A stretch of DNA of 64,000 nucleotides from Akkermansia muciniphila (GTDB lineage: Bacteria; Verrucomicrobiota; Verrucomicrobiia; Verrucomicrobiales; V1-33): the NCBI GenBank assembly GCA_945900785.1, contig CAMDJM010000011.1, positions 1 through 64,000 of the forward strand, read 5' to 3'. Both the position numbers and the translations under genes were made by a program. Under the pieces are notes generated by a model. That model did no database searches. It saw only the letters and a program-made list of their open reading frames with translations, and was not told the DNA's origin. This document shows positions 1-5,726 of the stretch, one piece after another; the first letter of the stretch is position 1, and every line of letters begins with the position of its first letter.

Positions 1-704
1 AGCATCTTTTGAACCTCATCCAGAGCGGCCAGCAGGCGCTTGTCATCGGCGGTCACCTTGTAGCCCGTCGCCTGCGTGCTGGGAATCCAATGCTGGATCA
101 GGGCATTCAGGGCATCCTCGTCCAAGTTTTCCAATTCCTGCCCCTTGAACTTCCCAACATGGACCTTGGTTTGCTGCCATCCCTTTGGTTCTTCAGGGAC
201 ATCGGTCTTGTTGTAGGCTGCCCCGGTATTGGTTTCGTCATTCTTGATCTTGTCCCGCTGGCGGATGTATTTGCCGGAAGGTTTCATTCCTCCCGGTTCT
301 TTGTCCGATCCAAGCCACGTCATGTTGGCGTAGATGGTTCCCTCATCGTTCTTGTGCTCGATGATGAGCTTCACCGGCTTCCCGATCAGGTCATCCGTAT
401 CAAAACGATCCGGCAGTTTGTTGAGTCCGAAAATCTTCAGCGCATCCTTCTGGAAGTTCGACCTGTCCCCAAGGACGGGGCTGAAATTATCGCCATTCTT
501 GACAGCGGTATAGCCGTGCGACCAGAAGGTGAAATTGTTCCCATCCTTGTCCTTGGTTTCGGTTTCAAAGACGATGGCGAATTTCCACCTCATCCCATAA
601 GTCGTTTGCTTCTCTCTTGGCTCGGTGAGGTCCACGACAACAGCACGGATGGGGCCGTCGGCGGCGGGATGCGGTTCAAATTTCTTGGTTGTTTCAGCGA
701 TCAT
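1..704 (-). CDS. Phage-like protein with possible OB-fold/SSB-like core and GKxKG motif (partial, runs off left edge)
   Basis: The frame is open from an ATG at 704 to the left edge (234 codons, no stop), so the C-terminus lies outside the window. The N-terminal half is a compact hydrophilic domain with alternating beta-type segments (VVVDLTEP, RWKFAIVFETE, GKPVKLIIEH). This resembles the small phage proteins grouped with DUF669/SSB-like single-strand binding proteins, but no family can be assigned firmly. Near the visible end VGKFKGQELENL is followed by an amphipathic stretch ending in HW. That recalls the GKYKG motif of the exonuclease X C-terminal/DUF3820 type. It is the last visible gene of a leftward group starting at 1543. 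The opposite strand has a long open frame that I treat as a shadow. Confidence 0.7.
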   Translation of the reverse strand, partial: MIAETTKKFEPHPAADGPIRAVVVDLTEPREKQTTYGMRWKFAIVFETETKDKDGNNFTFWSHGYTAVKNGDNFSPVLGDRSNFQKDALKIFGLNKLPDRFDTDDLIGKPVKLIIEHKNDEGTIYANMTWLGSDKEPGGMKPSGKYIRQRDKIKNDETNTGAAYNKTDVPEEPKGWQQTKVHVGKFKGQELENLDEDALNALIQHWIPSTQATGYKVTADDKRLLAALDEVQKM

Positions 705-739
705 ATATGTTGGTATTTGGTGTTTTTTTGGTTTGCCTG

Positions 740-904
740 TTAGGGAAATCTGCGGATGAATTCCATGTAATCCTCATGGTGTGCGGCTTGGCGGCGGTGC
801 ATCCGGCGAAGGCGTTTCCAGTTCATTTCGACGTTCACGAAAATCACCAAAAACAAGATTGGTAGGAGGATTAGAATCAGACCTAAGAGGGTTTCTAAGT
901 TCAT
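740..904 (-). CDS. Small single-pass membrane protein (54 aa)
   Basis: Starts at MNLETLLG. Residues about 4-25 are almost purely hydrophobic (LLGLILILLPILFLVIFV), followed by a basic tail rich in Arg and His (WKRLRRMHRRQAAHH). That is the topology of a one-helix membrane protein with a cytoplasmic C-terminus by the positive-inside rule. It overlaps the 3' part of the upstream gene in another frame, 36 bp before the next gene begins. No clear Shine-Dalgarno sequence is seen. A longer upstream reading of the same frame looks non-coding, so the internal Met is preferred. Embedded one-helix proteins occur in phage lysis and superinfection-exclusion cassettes, but no function is assigned. Confidence 0.45.
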   Translation of the reverse strand: MNLETLLGLILILLPILFLVIFVNVEMNWKRLRRMHRRQAAHHEDYMEFIRRFP

Positions 905-1289
905 GAGTGGAAGAGGTAAAAACATAATTGAGAGCTTCCGCGCAGGTAAGGCCGGCGCGATCCTGGGTGAGGCTGAGGATTGAATTGAAGGCGTCCAGAC
1001 AGAAGGACGGGGACTTGGCGAGAGTGCGGAGTGAGGCCAGTTGAGCATCATCCATCTCTGGTTCTCCCAGCATATAGGCCATCAGGCTGGGGACATGGAT
1101 GTAGGTAATCCCTTGATCTCCCCGTCCCTGTCCAGCCACATGCTTGTAGCGGACTTTGGCCGGGACGCCCCGTTGCGGCACCCCGTAGATGAGTTGTTGA
1201 ATCTTCCGCCGGCTCCAGCCGGACACCGGGCACTTGGCACCACGACGGGCAGCAGGCAGGTGAATCCACGTTTGCTGAATGGCGGTCAT
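774..1289 (-). CDS. Hypothetical protein with possible N-terminal HTH-like segment
   Basis: This gene encodes 171 aa. The N-terminal 80 residues are rich in basic and aromatic residues (CPVSGWSRRKIQQLIYG), with the look of a helix-turn-helix or recognition segment. The middle (MDDAQLASLRTL...CAEALNYVF) looks helical. The last 40 residues are Pro/Arg-rich, low in complexity, and overlap the small membrane gene, so the true end may be functionally unimportant. Its ATG overlaps the stop of the upstream gene (ATGA at 1286-1289), indicating translational coupling. No family is recognised. Confidence 0.55.
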   Translation of the reverse strand: MTAIQQTWIHLPAARRGAKCPVSGWSRRKIQQLIYGVPQRGVPAKVRYKHVAGQGRGDQGITYIHVPSLMAYMLGEPEMDDAQLASLRTLAKSPSFCLDAFNSILSLTQDRAGLTCAEALNYVFTSSTHELRNPLRSDSNPPTNLVFGDFRERRNELETPSPDAPPPSRTP

Positions 1290-1543
1290 GGATGAATCAG
1301 GCTGTTGGGTGTCCCGGTCGGCAGGTCGCCATAGCGGGCGGCTCTCGTGCTATGCCCCGCCCTTTTTTCTTGGCTGGTTTTTTCAACGGCTTGCGGGGGG
1401 CTTGATCCATTCAGTTTGGCAAGAATTGCCTCCACAATAAATTGATCCGATTTGATTCCCAGTGCCGCTGCTTTGGATTCGACCTGTATCAGATGCTCCG
1501 GCGTCAAAGTGGCTGATGGTATGATAGTGATAGTGATGTCCAT
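1286..1543 (-). CDS. Small hypothetical protein, first gene of leftward element operon
   Basis: An 85-aa protein. The N-terminal 45 residues read as a small alpha/beta fold (MDITITII...TPEHLIQVESKAAALGIKSDQFIVEAILAKL) like short arc/ribbon-helix-helix proteins: a beta strand followed by two helices. The C-terminal 35 residues are polar and low in complexity. It is the promoter-proximal gene of a leftward operon (1543 to 1) and is divergent from a repressor-like gene across 131 bp of AT-rich, repeat-bearing DNA. An antitoxin- or Cro-like regulatory role is inference from fold and position only. Confidence 0.5.
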   Translation of the reverse strand: MDITITIIPSATLTPEHLIQVESKAAALGIKSDQFIVEAILAKLNGSSPPQAVEKTSQEKRAGHSTRAARYGDLPTGTPNSLIHP

Positions 1544-1560
1544 AATTGGAGATGAAATTT

Positions 1561-1674
1561 ATTTAGCACTTTGCGAATCTATTTCAAGTAAAGTCTGCAA
1601 AGTGATGAAAAAAAGTTTGAGTTCTGGAGAAAATGATTTGCAGTCTGCTAAATTTTGATTTAAAATTTAGCACT
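1561..1674. promoter_or_regulatory. Divergent operator/promoter region of the phage-like element
   Basis: This AT-rich spacer lies between the leftward operon and the rightward repressor gene. Repeats visible: ATTTAGCACT as an exact 10-bp direct repeat at 1561-1570 and 1665-1674; CACTTTGC (1567-1574) inverted as GCAAAGTG (1597-1604); AGTCTGC at 1592-1598 and 1642-1648; AAATTTT (1650-1656) inverted as AAAATTT (1662-1668). The last copy of the direct repeat ends next to the repressor ATG at 1675. The arrangement fits a lambdoid-style switch with one operator autoregulating the repressor. Confidence 0.55.
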
Positions 1675-1974
1675 ATGAACCCACAACAAATCAAGCAATG
1701 GCTGAAGCAATCTGGGCACGACCGTCAATGGTTGGCCGGAAATTGCGGCGTCAGCAAATCCACGGTGGACGGATGGCTGTCTCCAAACGGAGCGAGGAAT
1801 ATTCCCAAGCCTTCGCAGTCCATCATTGCAGCCCTGATGTATAAGGAAAAACCAATCGAGCCGCGCTTCACCGTAGAGCAATACGCCCGCATTCAAAAGG
1901 CAGCCAAAAATGCCGGCATGGAGGTTGATCAATGGATCGAGCAAGCCATCATCAGCTTGGCTACAAATATTTGA
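1675..1974 (+). CDS. HTH repressor-like DNA-binding protein
   Basis: A 99-aa protein. Residues about 4-45 form a classic lambda-repressor-like helix-turn-helix pattern: IKQWLKQSG, DRQWLAGNCGVSKSTVDGWLS, with IPKPSQSIIAALM as the closing helix. A second helical segment (FTVEQYARIQKAAKNAGMEVDQWIEQAI) may mediate dimerisation. The ATG at 1675 is preferred over the upstream ATG at 1633 because the added residues are encoded by operator repeats. It is divergent from the leftward operon and is the natural candidate for its repressor. Confidence 0.7.
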   Translation: MNPQQIKQWLKQSGHDRQWLAGNCGVSKSTVDGWLSPNGARNIPKPSQSIIAALMYKEKPIEPRFTVEQYARIQKAAKNAGMEVDQWIEQAIISLATNI

Positions 1975-2119
1975 TCTTCTACCGCATTCCAGATCCTCCG
2001 CTCTGAGGCTGATCCCAGCGGACATCCGTTGGCGTTCTCTACACGGGTCGGTCTCCATTGTGTTGCTCCCCTGATTTCGTGACTTGATTTTCTTCATGGC
2101 GACATTTTCATCAAGATCT

Positions 2120-2170
2120 TCTGATGCGCCATGCTGCGCAGTGATGCGCAATGCTGCACAGTGCATCAGA
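2120..2170. repeat. Two 20-bp tandem repeats inside an inverted repeat, upstream of an RHH gene
   Basis: 2123-2142 and 2143-2162 are adjacent 20-bp repeats matching at 18 of 20 positions (core GATGCGCxATGCTGCxCAGT). They are bracketed by TCTGATGC (2120-2127) and its inverted copy GCATCAGA (2163-2170). The array ends 21 bp before the start codon of the ribbon-helix-helix gene at 2192. This is where an autoregulated RHH repressor would bind. The rest of the 1975-2191 gap shows nothing else. Confidence 0.6.
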
Positions 2171-2191
2171 TTTCCAACTTCTCTTAAATAC

Positions 2192-2563
2192 ATGCCCCGA
2201 GTCACCATCAACATCTCCGACGACCTGCTCGCTGTCCTCGAAACCATCAAAGTCCGCGAGCGCTATACCTCCCCGTCCGAGGTGGTGCATTCGTTCCTCC
2301 GCCATTGGGCGCTGTCTCAGCAGGAGCATAAGCTCACCGGCGAATGGGCACGGCTGGCAGGCCCGGAGCGCGACGCCTTGGACGCCGGCCTGCTCAAGCT
2401 GGTGAAGGCCGGGAAGAATAAAAAGGGCAGTTGGCTTAAAGCACAAATTTACGCCGCCATTAAAGAAGCCCACGGCGCAGACGCCAAATCCCCCACCATT
2501 GACCAAGTGCTGTCCGTCCTGCCTGATGTCCTCAGGCGCGAAATCCTCAACCAAAAATCATAA
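2192..2563 (+). CDS. Ribbon-helix-helix protein (CopG/ParD-like N-terminus)
   Basis: A 123-aa protein. The N-terminus PRVTINISDDLLAVLETIKV followed by YTSPSEVVHSFLRHW is the ribbon-helix-helix pattern: a short beta strand with alternating residues, helix A, then a turn with SPSE starting helix B. The remaining 75 residues are helical with a basic patch (KAGKNKKGSWLKAQIYAAIKEA) and are unrecognised. The start at 2192 is chosen because the beta strand begins there; the longer frame upstream reads through the repeat array. No toxin partner follows: the next gene is a tRNA on the other strand. It may be a regulator of the element rather than an antitoxin. Confidence 0.65.
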   Translation: MPRVTINISDDLLAVLETIKVRERYTSPSEVVHSFLRHWALSQQEHKLTGEWARLAGPERDALDAGLLKLVKAGKNKKGSWLKAQIYAAIKEAHGADAKSPTIDQVLSVLPDVLRREILNQKS

Positions 2564-2601
2564 TGCGCACATCGGCACGTTCCATTCCAGATTTTTTTAT
2601 C

Positions 2602-2634
2602 ATTCCCGTTTTATTCCCGTTTCACTCCCGAAAC
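2602..2634. repeat. Three tandem 11-bp repeats next to tRNA-Ser (possible integrase arm sites)
   Basis: ATTCCCGTTTT (2602-2612), ATTCCCGTTTC (2613-2623) and ACTCCCGAAAC (2624-2634) lie head to tail, 27 bp from the tRNA 3' end. Short direct repeats flanking a tRNA-embedded attachment site are typical arm-type sites for tyrosine recombinases. That reading is inference, since no integrase gene is in view. Confidence 0.4.
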
Positions 2635-2660
2635 TTCAGTTATCATCGGTGGAATAAAGG

Positions 2661-2750
2661 TGGCGGAAGGGGTGGGATTTGAACCCACGGTGAGTTGCCC
2701 CACGTTCGATTTCGAGTCGAGTGCCTTAAACCGAGCTCAGCCACCCTTCC
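2661..2750 (-). tRNA. tRNA-Ser(CGA), CCA encoded
   Basis: The acceptor stem GGAAGGG (2744-2750 on the complement) pairs with CCCTTCC (2665-2671). The discriminator G and an encoded CCA follow (2661-2663). The anticodon loop is CTCGAAA, giving anticodon CGA. The T arm is GTGGG-TTCAAAT-CCCAC. A long type II variable arm (GTGGG/CTCAC) confirms serine. The outermost anticodon-stem pair appears to be a C-A mismatch. The 3' end points toward the phage-like genes, the usual orientation for a tRNA used as an integration site. Confidence 0.95.
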
Positions 2751-2892
2751 GGACAAATTCATCCTAGGCGGGTGGCGGCGGAGGTAAAGGCGGGAATTGG
2801 GCCCGCTGCATCTTTTTTCATAATGTCCGTGGGATTTCCCTGCGGATGCCGTTACAGCAGGGATTCCTTTTTTTACAATCAAACCGCATTTC

Positions 2893-3486
2893 ATGGACTG
2901 GAACAGCCTGGGCACTTTCTTCAATTTCGGCGTAAACCATGTGCTTCATGGCCTGGACCATCTGTTATTTGCTTCGGCGCTGGTGCTTTCGCTCCGGAGT
3001 TTTTGGGAGGTGTTCAAGGTGATCGGGGTCTTTACGGTGGCGCATTCGCTGAGTGTTTCCCTGTCGGTGATCCGGGGGGCTCCTCCGCTGCCCTCGTGGT
3101 TCGTGGAACCCTGTATCGCGGCCAGTATTGTCTTTGTTTGTCTGGAGAATATTTTTCTGCCGGGTTATGCCATCAGCACGCGGCGGCTCGCGGTGGCGTT
3201 CCTGTTCGGTTTGATCCACGGGCTGGGCTTTGCGGGGGCTTTGCTGGAAACGCTGGCGGGGATGTCAGGCCCCATCAAGGTCTGGGCGGTGGTGTTGTTC
3301 TGTATTGGGGTGGAGGTCGGTCACCTGTGCGTCGTGGCTCCATTGTCCGGGGCGCTGAAAATCGGGCGCGACCAAGGCGGGGAAGGATTCCACACGGCGG
3401 TCCTGAAATACGGCTCGATCCTGATTGGCTTGGGCGGGGTGTTTTTCCTGCTGGGAGCCTTGGGACTTTTGGGCAAGGGATCCTGA
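2893..3486 (+). CDS. HupE/UreJ family membrane protein
   Basis: A 197-aa protein with about six hydrophobic segments. It carries the family signatures: FGVNHVLHGLDHLLF (about 12-26), FTVAHSLSVSLSV and GLIHGLGFAGALLE. These histidine-bearing membrane motifs characterise the HupE/UreJ family, some members of which are nickel or cobalt transporters linked to hydrogenase or urease. Neither enzyme is nearby, so the substrate is unknown; many bacteria carry isolated copies. It is monocistronic, with the frameshifted gene on the other strand ending tail-to-tail with it. Confidence 0.85.
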   Translation: MDWNSLGTFFNFGVNHVLHGLDHLLFASALVLSLRSFWEVFKVIGVFTVAHSLSVSLSVIRGAPPLPSWFVEPCIAASIVFVCLENIFLPGYAISTRRLAVAFLFGLIHGLGFAGALLETLAGMSGPIKVWAVVLFCIGVEVGHLCVVAPLSGALKIGRDQGGEGFHTAVLKYGSILIGLGGVFFLLGALGLLGKGS

Positions 3487-3489
3487 AGC

Positions 3490-4064
3490 CAAGCCACCGG
3501 GCCGATCAGCGTCACTTCGGGTTTGCGGAGGATGCCTTCCTCTCCGGTGGAGCCGGAGTGGGCGAAGCCGGGGGTGAGGATGGATTCGAAAACTTTCCTG
3601 GGAATGCCGGGCCTGGGTGAGTTCGTTTTTGGAGAGCTGGCACAGTTCCTCCGCATCCTTTAACTCATTTTGACGGATCAGAATCCCGGATTTGAGTTTC
3701 CGCATCGTTTGATTCAGGATGATTTCCTCCGTTTCGGATAAGCGGACGGCTTCGCCTTTTTCCCAGGATTCCTCCAAGGTCCGCACTTTGCGGGCGGCAG
3801 CCTGTTCGGCTTGGGCGAAACTTTGGAGGCGGGCCTGAAAGCCAGTGCGCGCTACGGCTTCCATCTCGGCGTATTTTCCGGCCAGATCATCCGTTTTTTC
3901 TGGAGGTCGGATTCGCGTCGCAGGGCCTCCTGTTCCTTGCTAATCAGGTCATCCAGATATTTTTCAAGGCGCGACATTTCAGTGTTCACCCGATCCAAGT
4001 GGCGGCCTTCGGGGGGAAGGGTCGGAACCTGAAATGATGGGGCGAAGGGGGTGCTGGTTACCAT
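3490..4064 (-). pseudogene. Frameshifted coiled-coil protein gene
   Basis: Read from the ATG at 4064, the protein starts MVTSTPFAPSFQVPTLPPEG and enters a charged helical stretch (NTEMSRLEKYLDDLISKEQEALRRESDLQKK). At an A6 run near 3895 the coding quality moves to another frame, where LAGKYAEMEAVARTGFQARLQSFAQAEQ continues a coiled coil to about 3610. A second shift near 3600 leads into KVFESILTPGFAHSGSTGEEG. One inserted A in the A6 run would join the first two parts exactly. There are therefore two disruptions within 600 bp; the left end is uncertain because the last frame stays open into hupE. Either this is a decayed gene or the assembly has errors here. Confidence 0.6.
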
Positions 4065-4120
4065 GTTGAATCCAAAAGAAAATTGATGATGAGAATGATC
4101 GCAAATACCACAAAAATCAT
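4058..4120 (-). CDS. Possible 20-aa hydrophobic peptide overlapping the coiled-coil gene start
   Basis: An ATG at 4120 opens a 20-codon frame whose residues 1-16 are nearly all Ile, Val, Leu, Phe or Ala (core FVVFAIILIINFLL). The stop TAA overlaps the next ATG as ATGGTAA (4064 to 4058), a coupling arrangement. It could be a tiny membrane peptide or leader translated before the coiled-coil gene; chance remains possible. The DNA from 4121 to 4283 shows no other feature. Confidence 0.3.
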   Translation of the reverse strand: MIFVVFAIILIINFLLDSTW

Positions 4121-4283
4121 AAAATGCCGGGGATTTATTCTGATTTCTTAAACCTCCATAACTGATTGAACACCATCCTGTCGCGCCAGTTCGTAGCATG
4201 GGGAAACGGGGGGACTGCTGGCATGAAATCCAAGTCCAGATTTGGGCAAGATCCTATTTAAAAAGGGATCGGATTTTGATTTT

Positions 4284-5057
4284 TCAGCCGGGCAGGGCGA
4301 GTTGTTTCAGGCGCTCCGGGGTGGTGTGGCCGATGAGTTGCATGATTTTTCCGTCCTGCTTCCAGGTGATGGTTTCCCAACCGTTCACGCTGGCGAGCAG
4401 CGGGGCGGAAAGGTCGGCGGGCAGGTCGCTGGCGTTGATCGTGAAAAGGTGCACGGTGCCGGCATCCTGAGTTTCGAAGCAGACTAGAGTGACCTGGTGT
4501 CCCTGCCATTGGAAAATTTCACAGCCATGGGTGGGCAGGGGGGAGAGGCTGCTGGAAATCTTCTCAGCATGGGACGTGGAGTGGCTGGCGAGGTAGGTTT
4601 GCAGCTCGCTAAAGTCCCCGGAGGCCTTGGAGAAATGGATCCCGCCATTATTGACCTTTTTCGTGGTGGCATCTCGGAATTCCGTCAATCCGGCGTTGGC
4701 CTGTGTTTTGGCAATTTCATGACCGGAAGGGAACAACTGGGGTTTGACGAGAAGACTGGAGACGCCGATGGCGAGCAGGGCTGCGGCGCTGAAGACCGTA
4801 AGGCGGCGGCGCCACCAAGGGATCTGCGGCGTGATGCGGGCTCCGGCGAGGATACTGCTGCGCAAGGCGGATGGCACGGTAATGGAGCGCAGCTTTTCTC
4901 CGATCAGGGCGTCGAAGGCGGCGTCATCTTCCAGTTCTTTTATGAGGTCTGGGAGGTTTTCGATGGTCTGCCGGGCTTCTGCCATGGCTGGCAAGGAGTC
5001 GTCCTGGCCCCGGGCGCGCCGGCATTGCAGGATCAATCGGGCTTCTTGAGGGTTCAT
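4284..5057 (-). CDS. Putative anti-sigma factor (single-pass membrane protein)
   Basis: A 257-aa protein. A cytoplasmic N-terminal part of about 90 residues is acidic and helical (PDLIKELEDDAAFDALIGEKL). It is followed by WWRRRLTVFSAAALLAIGVSSLLV, a single membrane helix at about 100-120, and a 130-residue extracytoplasmic domain with several aromatic strands. The ATG overlaps the stop of the ECF sigma gene (ATGA, 5054-5057), and this order is the standard sigma/anti-sigma operon. The classic zinc-binding HxxxCxxC anti-sigma motif is not seen; the assignment rests on topology and context. Confidence 0.65.
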   Translation of the reverse strand: MNPQEARLILQCRRARGQDDSLPAMAEARQTIENLPDLIKELEDDAAFDALIGEKLRSITVPSALRSSILAGARITPQIPWWRRRLTVFSAAALLAIGVSSLLVKPQLFPSGHEIAKTQANAGLTEFRDATTKKVNNGGIHFSKASGDFSELQTYLASHSTSHAEKISSSLSPLPTHGCEIFQWQGHQVTLVCFETQDAGTVHLFTINASDLPADLSAPLLASVNGWETITWKQDGKIMQLIGHTTPERLKQLALPG

Positions 5058-5599
5058 GAGCGGGCCTCCTTTCTTTTGGGGGATTGCATAGGGATGATGT
5101 TGTTCGCGGGCCGGCCTTCGCTGCGGTCTTTCATTTTATCGCGCAGCAGGGCCTTGCCCCGCCAGAGTCGGGACATCACGGTGCCTTCCGGCACGTTGAG
5201 GATGGCGGCGATTTCCTGGTAGGAATGGTCTTCGAGGTAAAACAAAACAAGGGGAGCGCGGAAGGTTTCGTCGATTTCCTGAAGGGCGCTGATGACTTCC
5301 GAGGCTTCGAGGGACCGCACGGCGTTGGAGTCGACGGGCGGCAATTTGGATTCGACGTCGGATAATTCATCCTGTGGAAAGCGCGTCAGGTGGCGGCGGC
5401 GGTTCAGAAAAAGGCGGTAGAGGGTGGTGAAAAGCCAGGATTTGGCTTTGGAGGCATCCCGCAACTGTCCGGATTTCTGAGCCCAGCGGAGAAATGTCTC
5501 CTGCGTCAGATCGCTGGCATCCGCCTCGCTGTGGGCAAGGCTCCAGGCGAACTGATACAGGCCACGGTAGTGGGTATCGACCAAGGTTGTAAAATCCAT
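5054..5599 (-). CDS. ECF RNA polymerase sigma factor
   Basis: A 181-aa protein from the Met at 5599. Region 2 is visible in FTTLVDTHYRGLYQFAWSLAHSEADASDLTQETFLRWAQ, and region 4 in ISALQEIDETFRAPLVLFYLEDHSYQEIAAILNVPEGTVMSRLWRGKALLRDKM, with its helix-turn-helix at the end. The length is normal for ECF factors. The internal Met is preferred because the upstream 25 residues are not part of the fold. It is co-transcribed with the membrane anti-sigma candidate. Targets are unknown; the divergent YdeP oxidoreductase shares the same promoter region. Confidence 0.85.
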   Translation of the reverse strand: MDFTTLVDTHYRGLYQFAWSLAHSEADASDLTQETFLRWAQKSGQLRDASKAKSWLFTTLYRLFLNRRRHLTRFPQDELSDVESKLPPVDSNAVRSLEASEVISALQEIDETFRAPLVLFYLEDHSYQEIAAILNVPEGTVMSRLWRGKALLRDKMKDRSEGRPANNIIPMQSPKRKEARS

Positions 5600-5677
5600 G
5601 CCACGGTAGGAAACGTCAGCCTTCCGCTTTATTCCCGGGAAAAGAATCTTTTTTGTGGAGGCCCCCGGGAGCAAGAA

Positions 5678-5700
5678 ACCGGCTATGCAATTGCCGGTTT
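5678..5700. promoter_or_regulatory. Inverted repeat between the sigma operon and the oxidoreductase
   Basis: AACCGGC (5678-5684) and GCCGGTT (5694-5700) form a 7-bp perfect inverted repeat with a 9-bp loop. It lies in the divergent spacer, 27 bp before the YdeP ATG and 79 bp upstream of the sigma ATG. It may be an operator or a 5'-UTR hairpin. Confidence 0.3.
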
Positions 5701-5726
5701 GCGTCGTAGATCAGGAACTCCCTCCC

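Noticed and set aside
9-743. 244-aa rightward open frame at the left edge
   Set aside because: The minus strand over the same bases encodes a much more protein-like 234-codon partial gene with coherent strands and helices; the plus frame is its shadow.
3885-3905. Programmed -1 frameshift at the A6 run of the coiled-coil gene
   Set aside because: The run is out of phase for the classic X-XXY-YYZ heptamer, no stimulatory hairpin is visible, and a second unrelated frame change follows; decay or read error is simpler.
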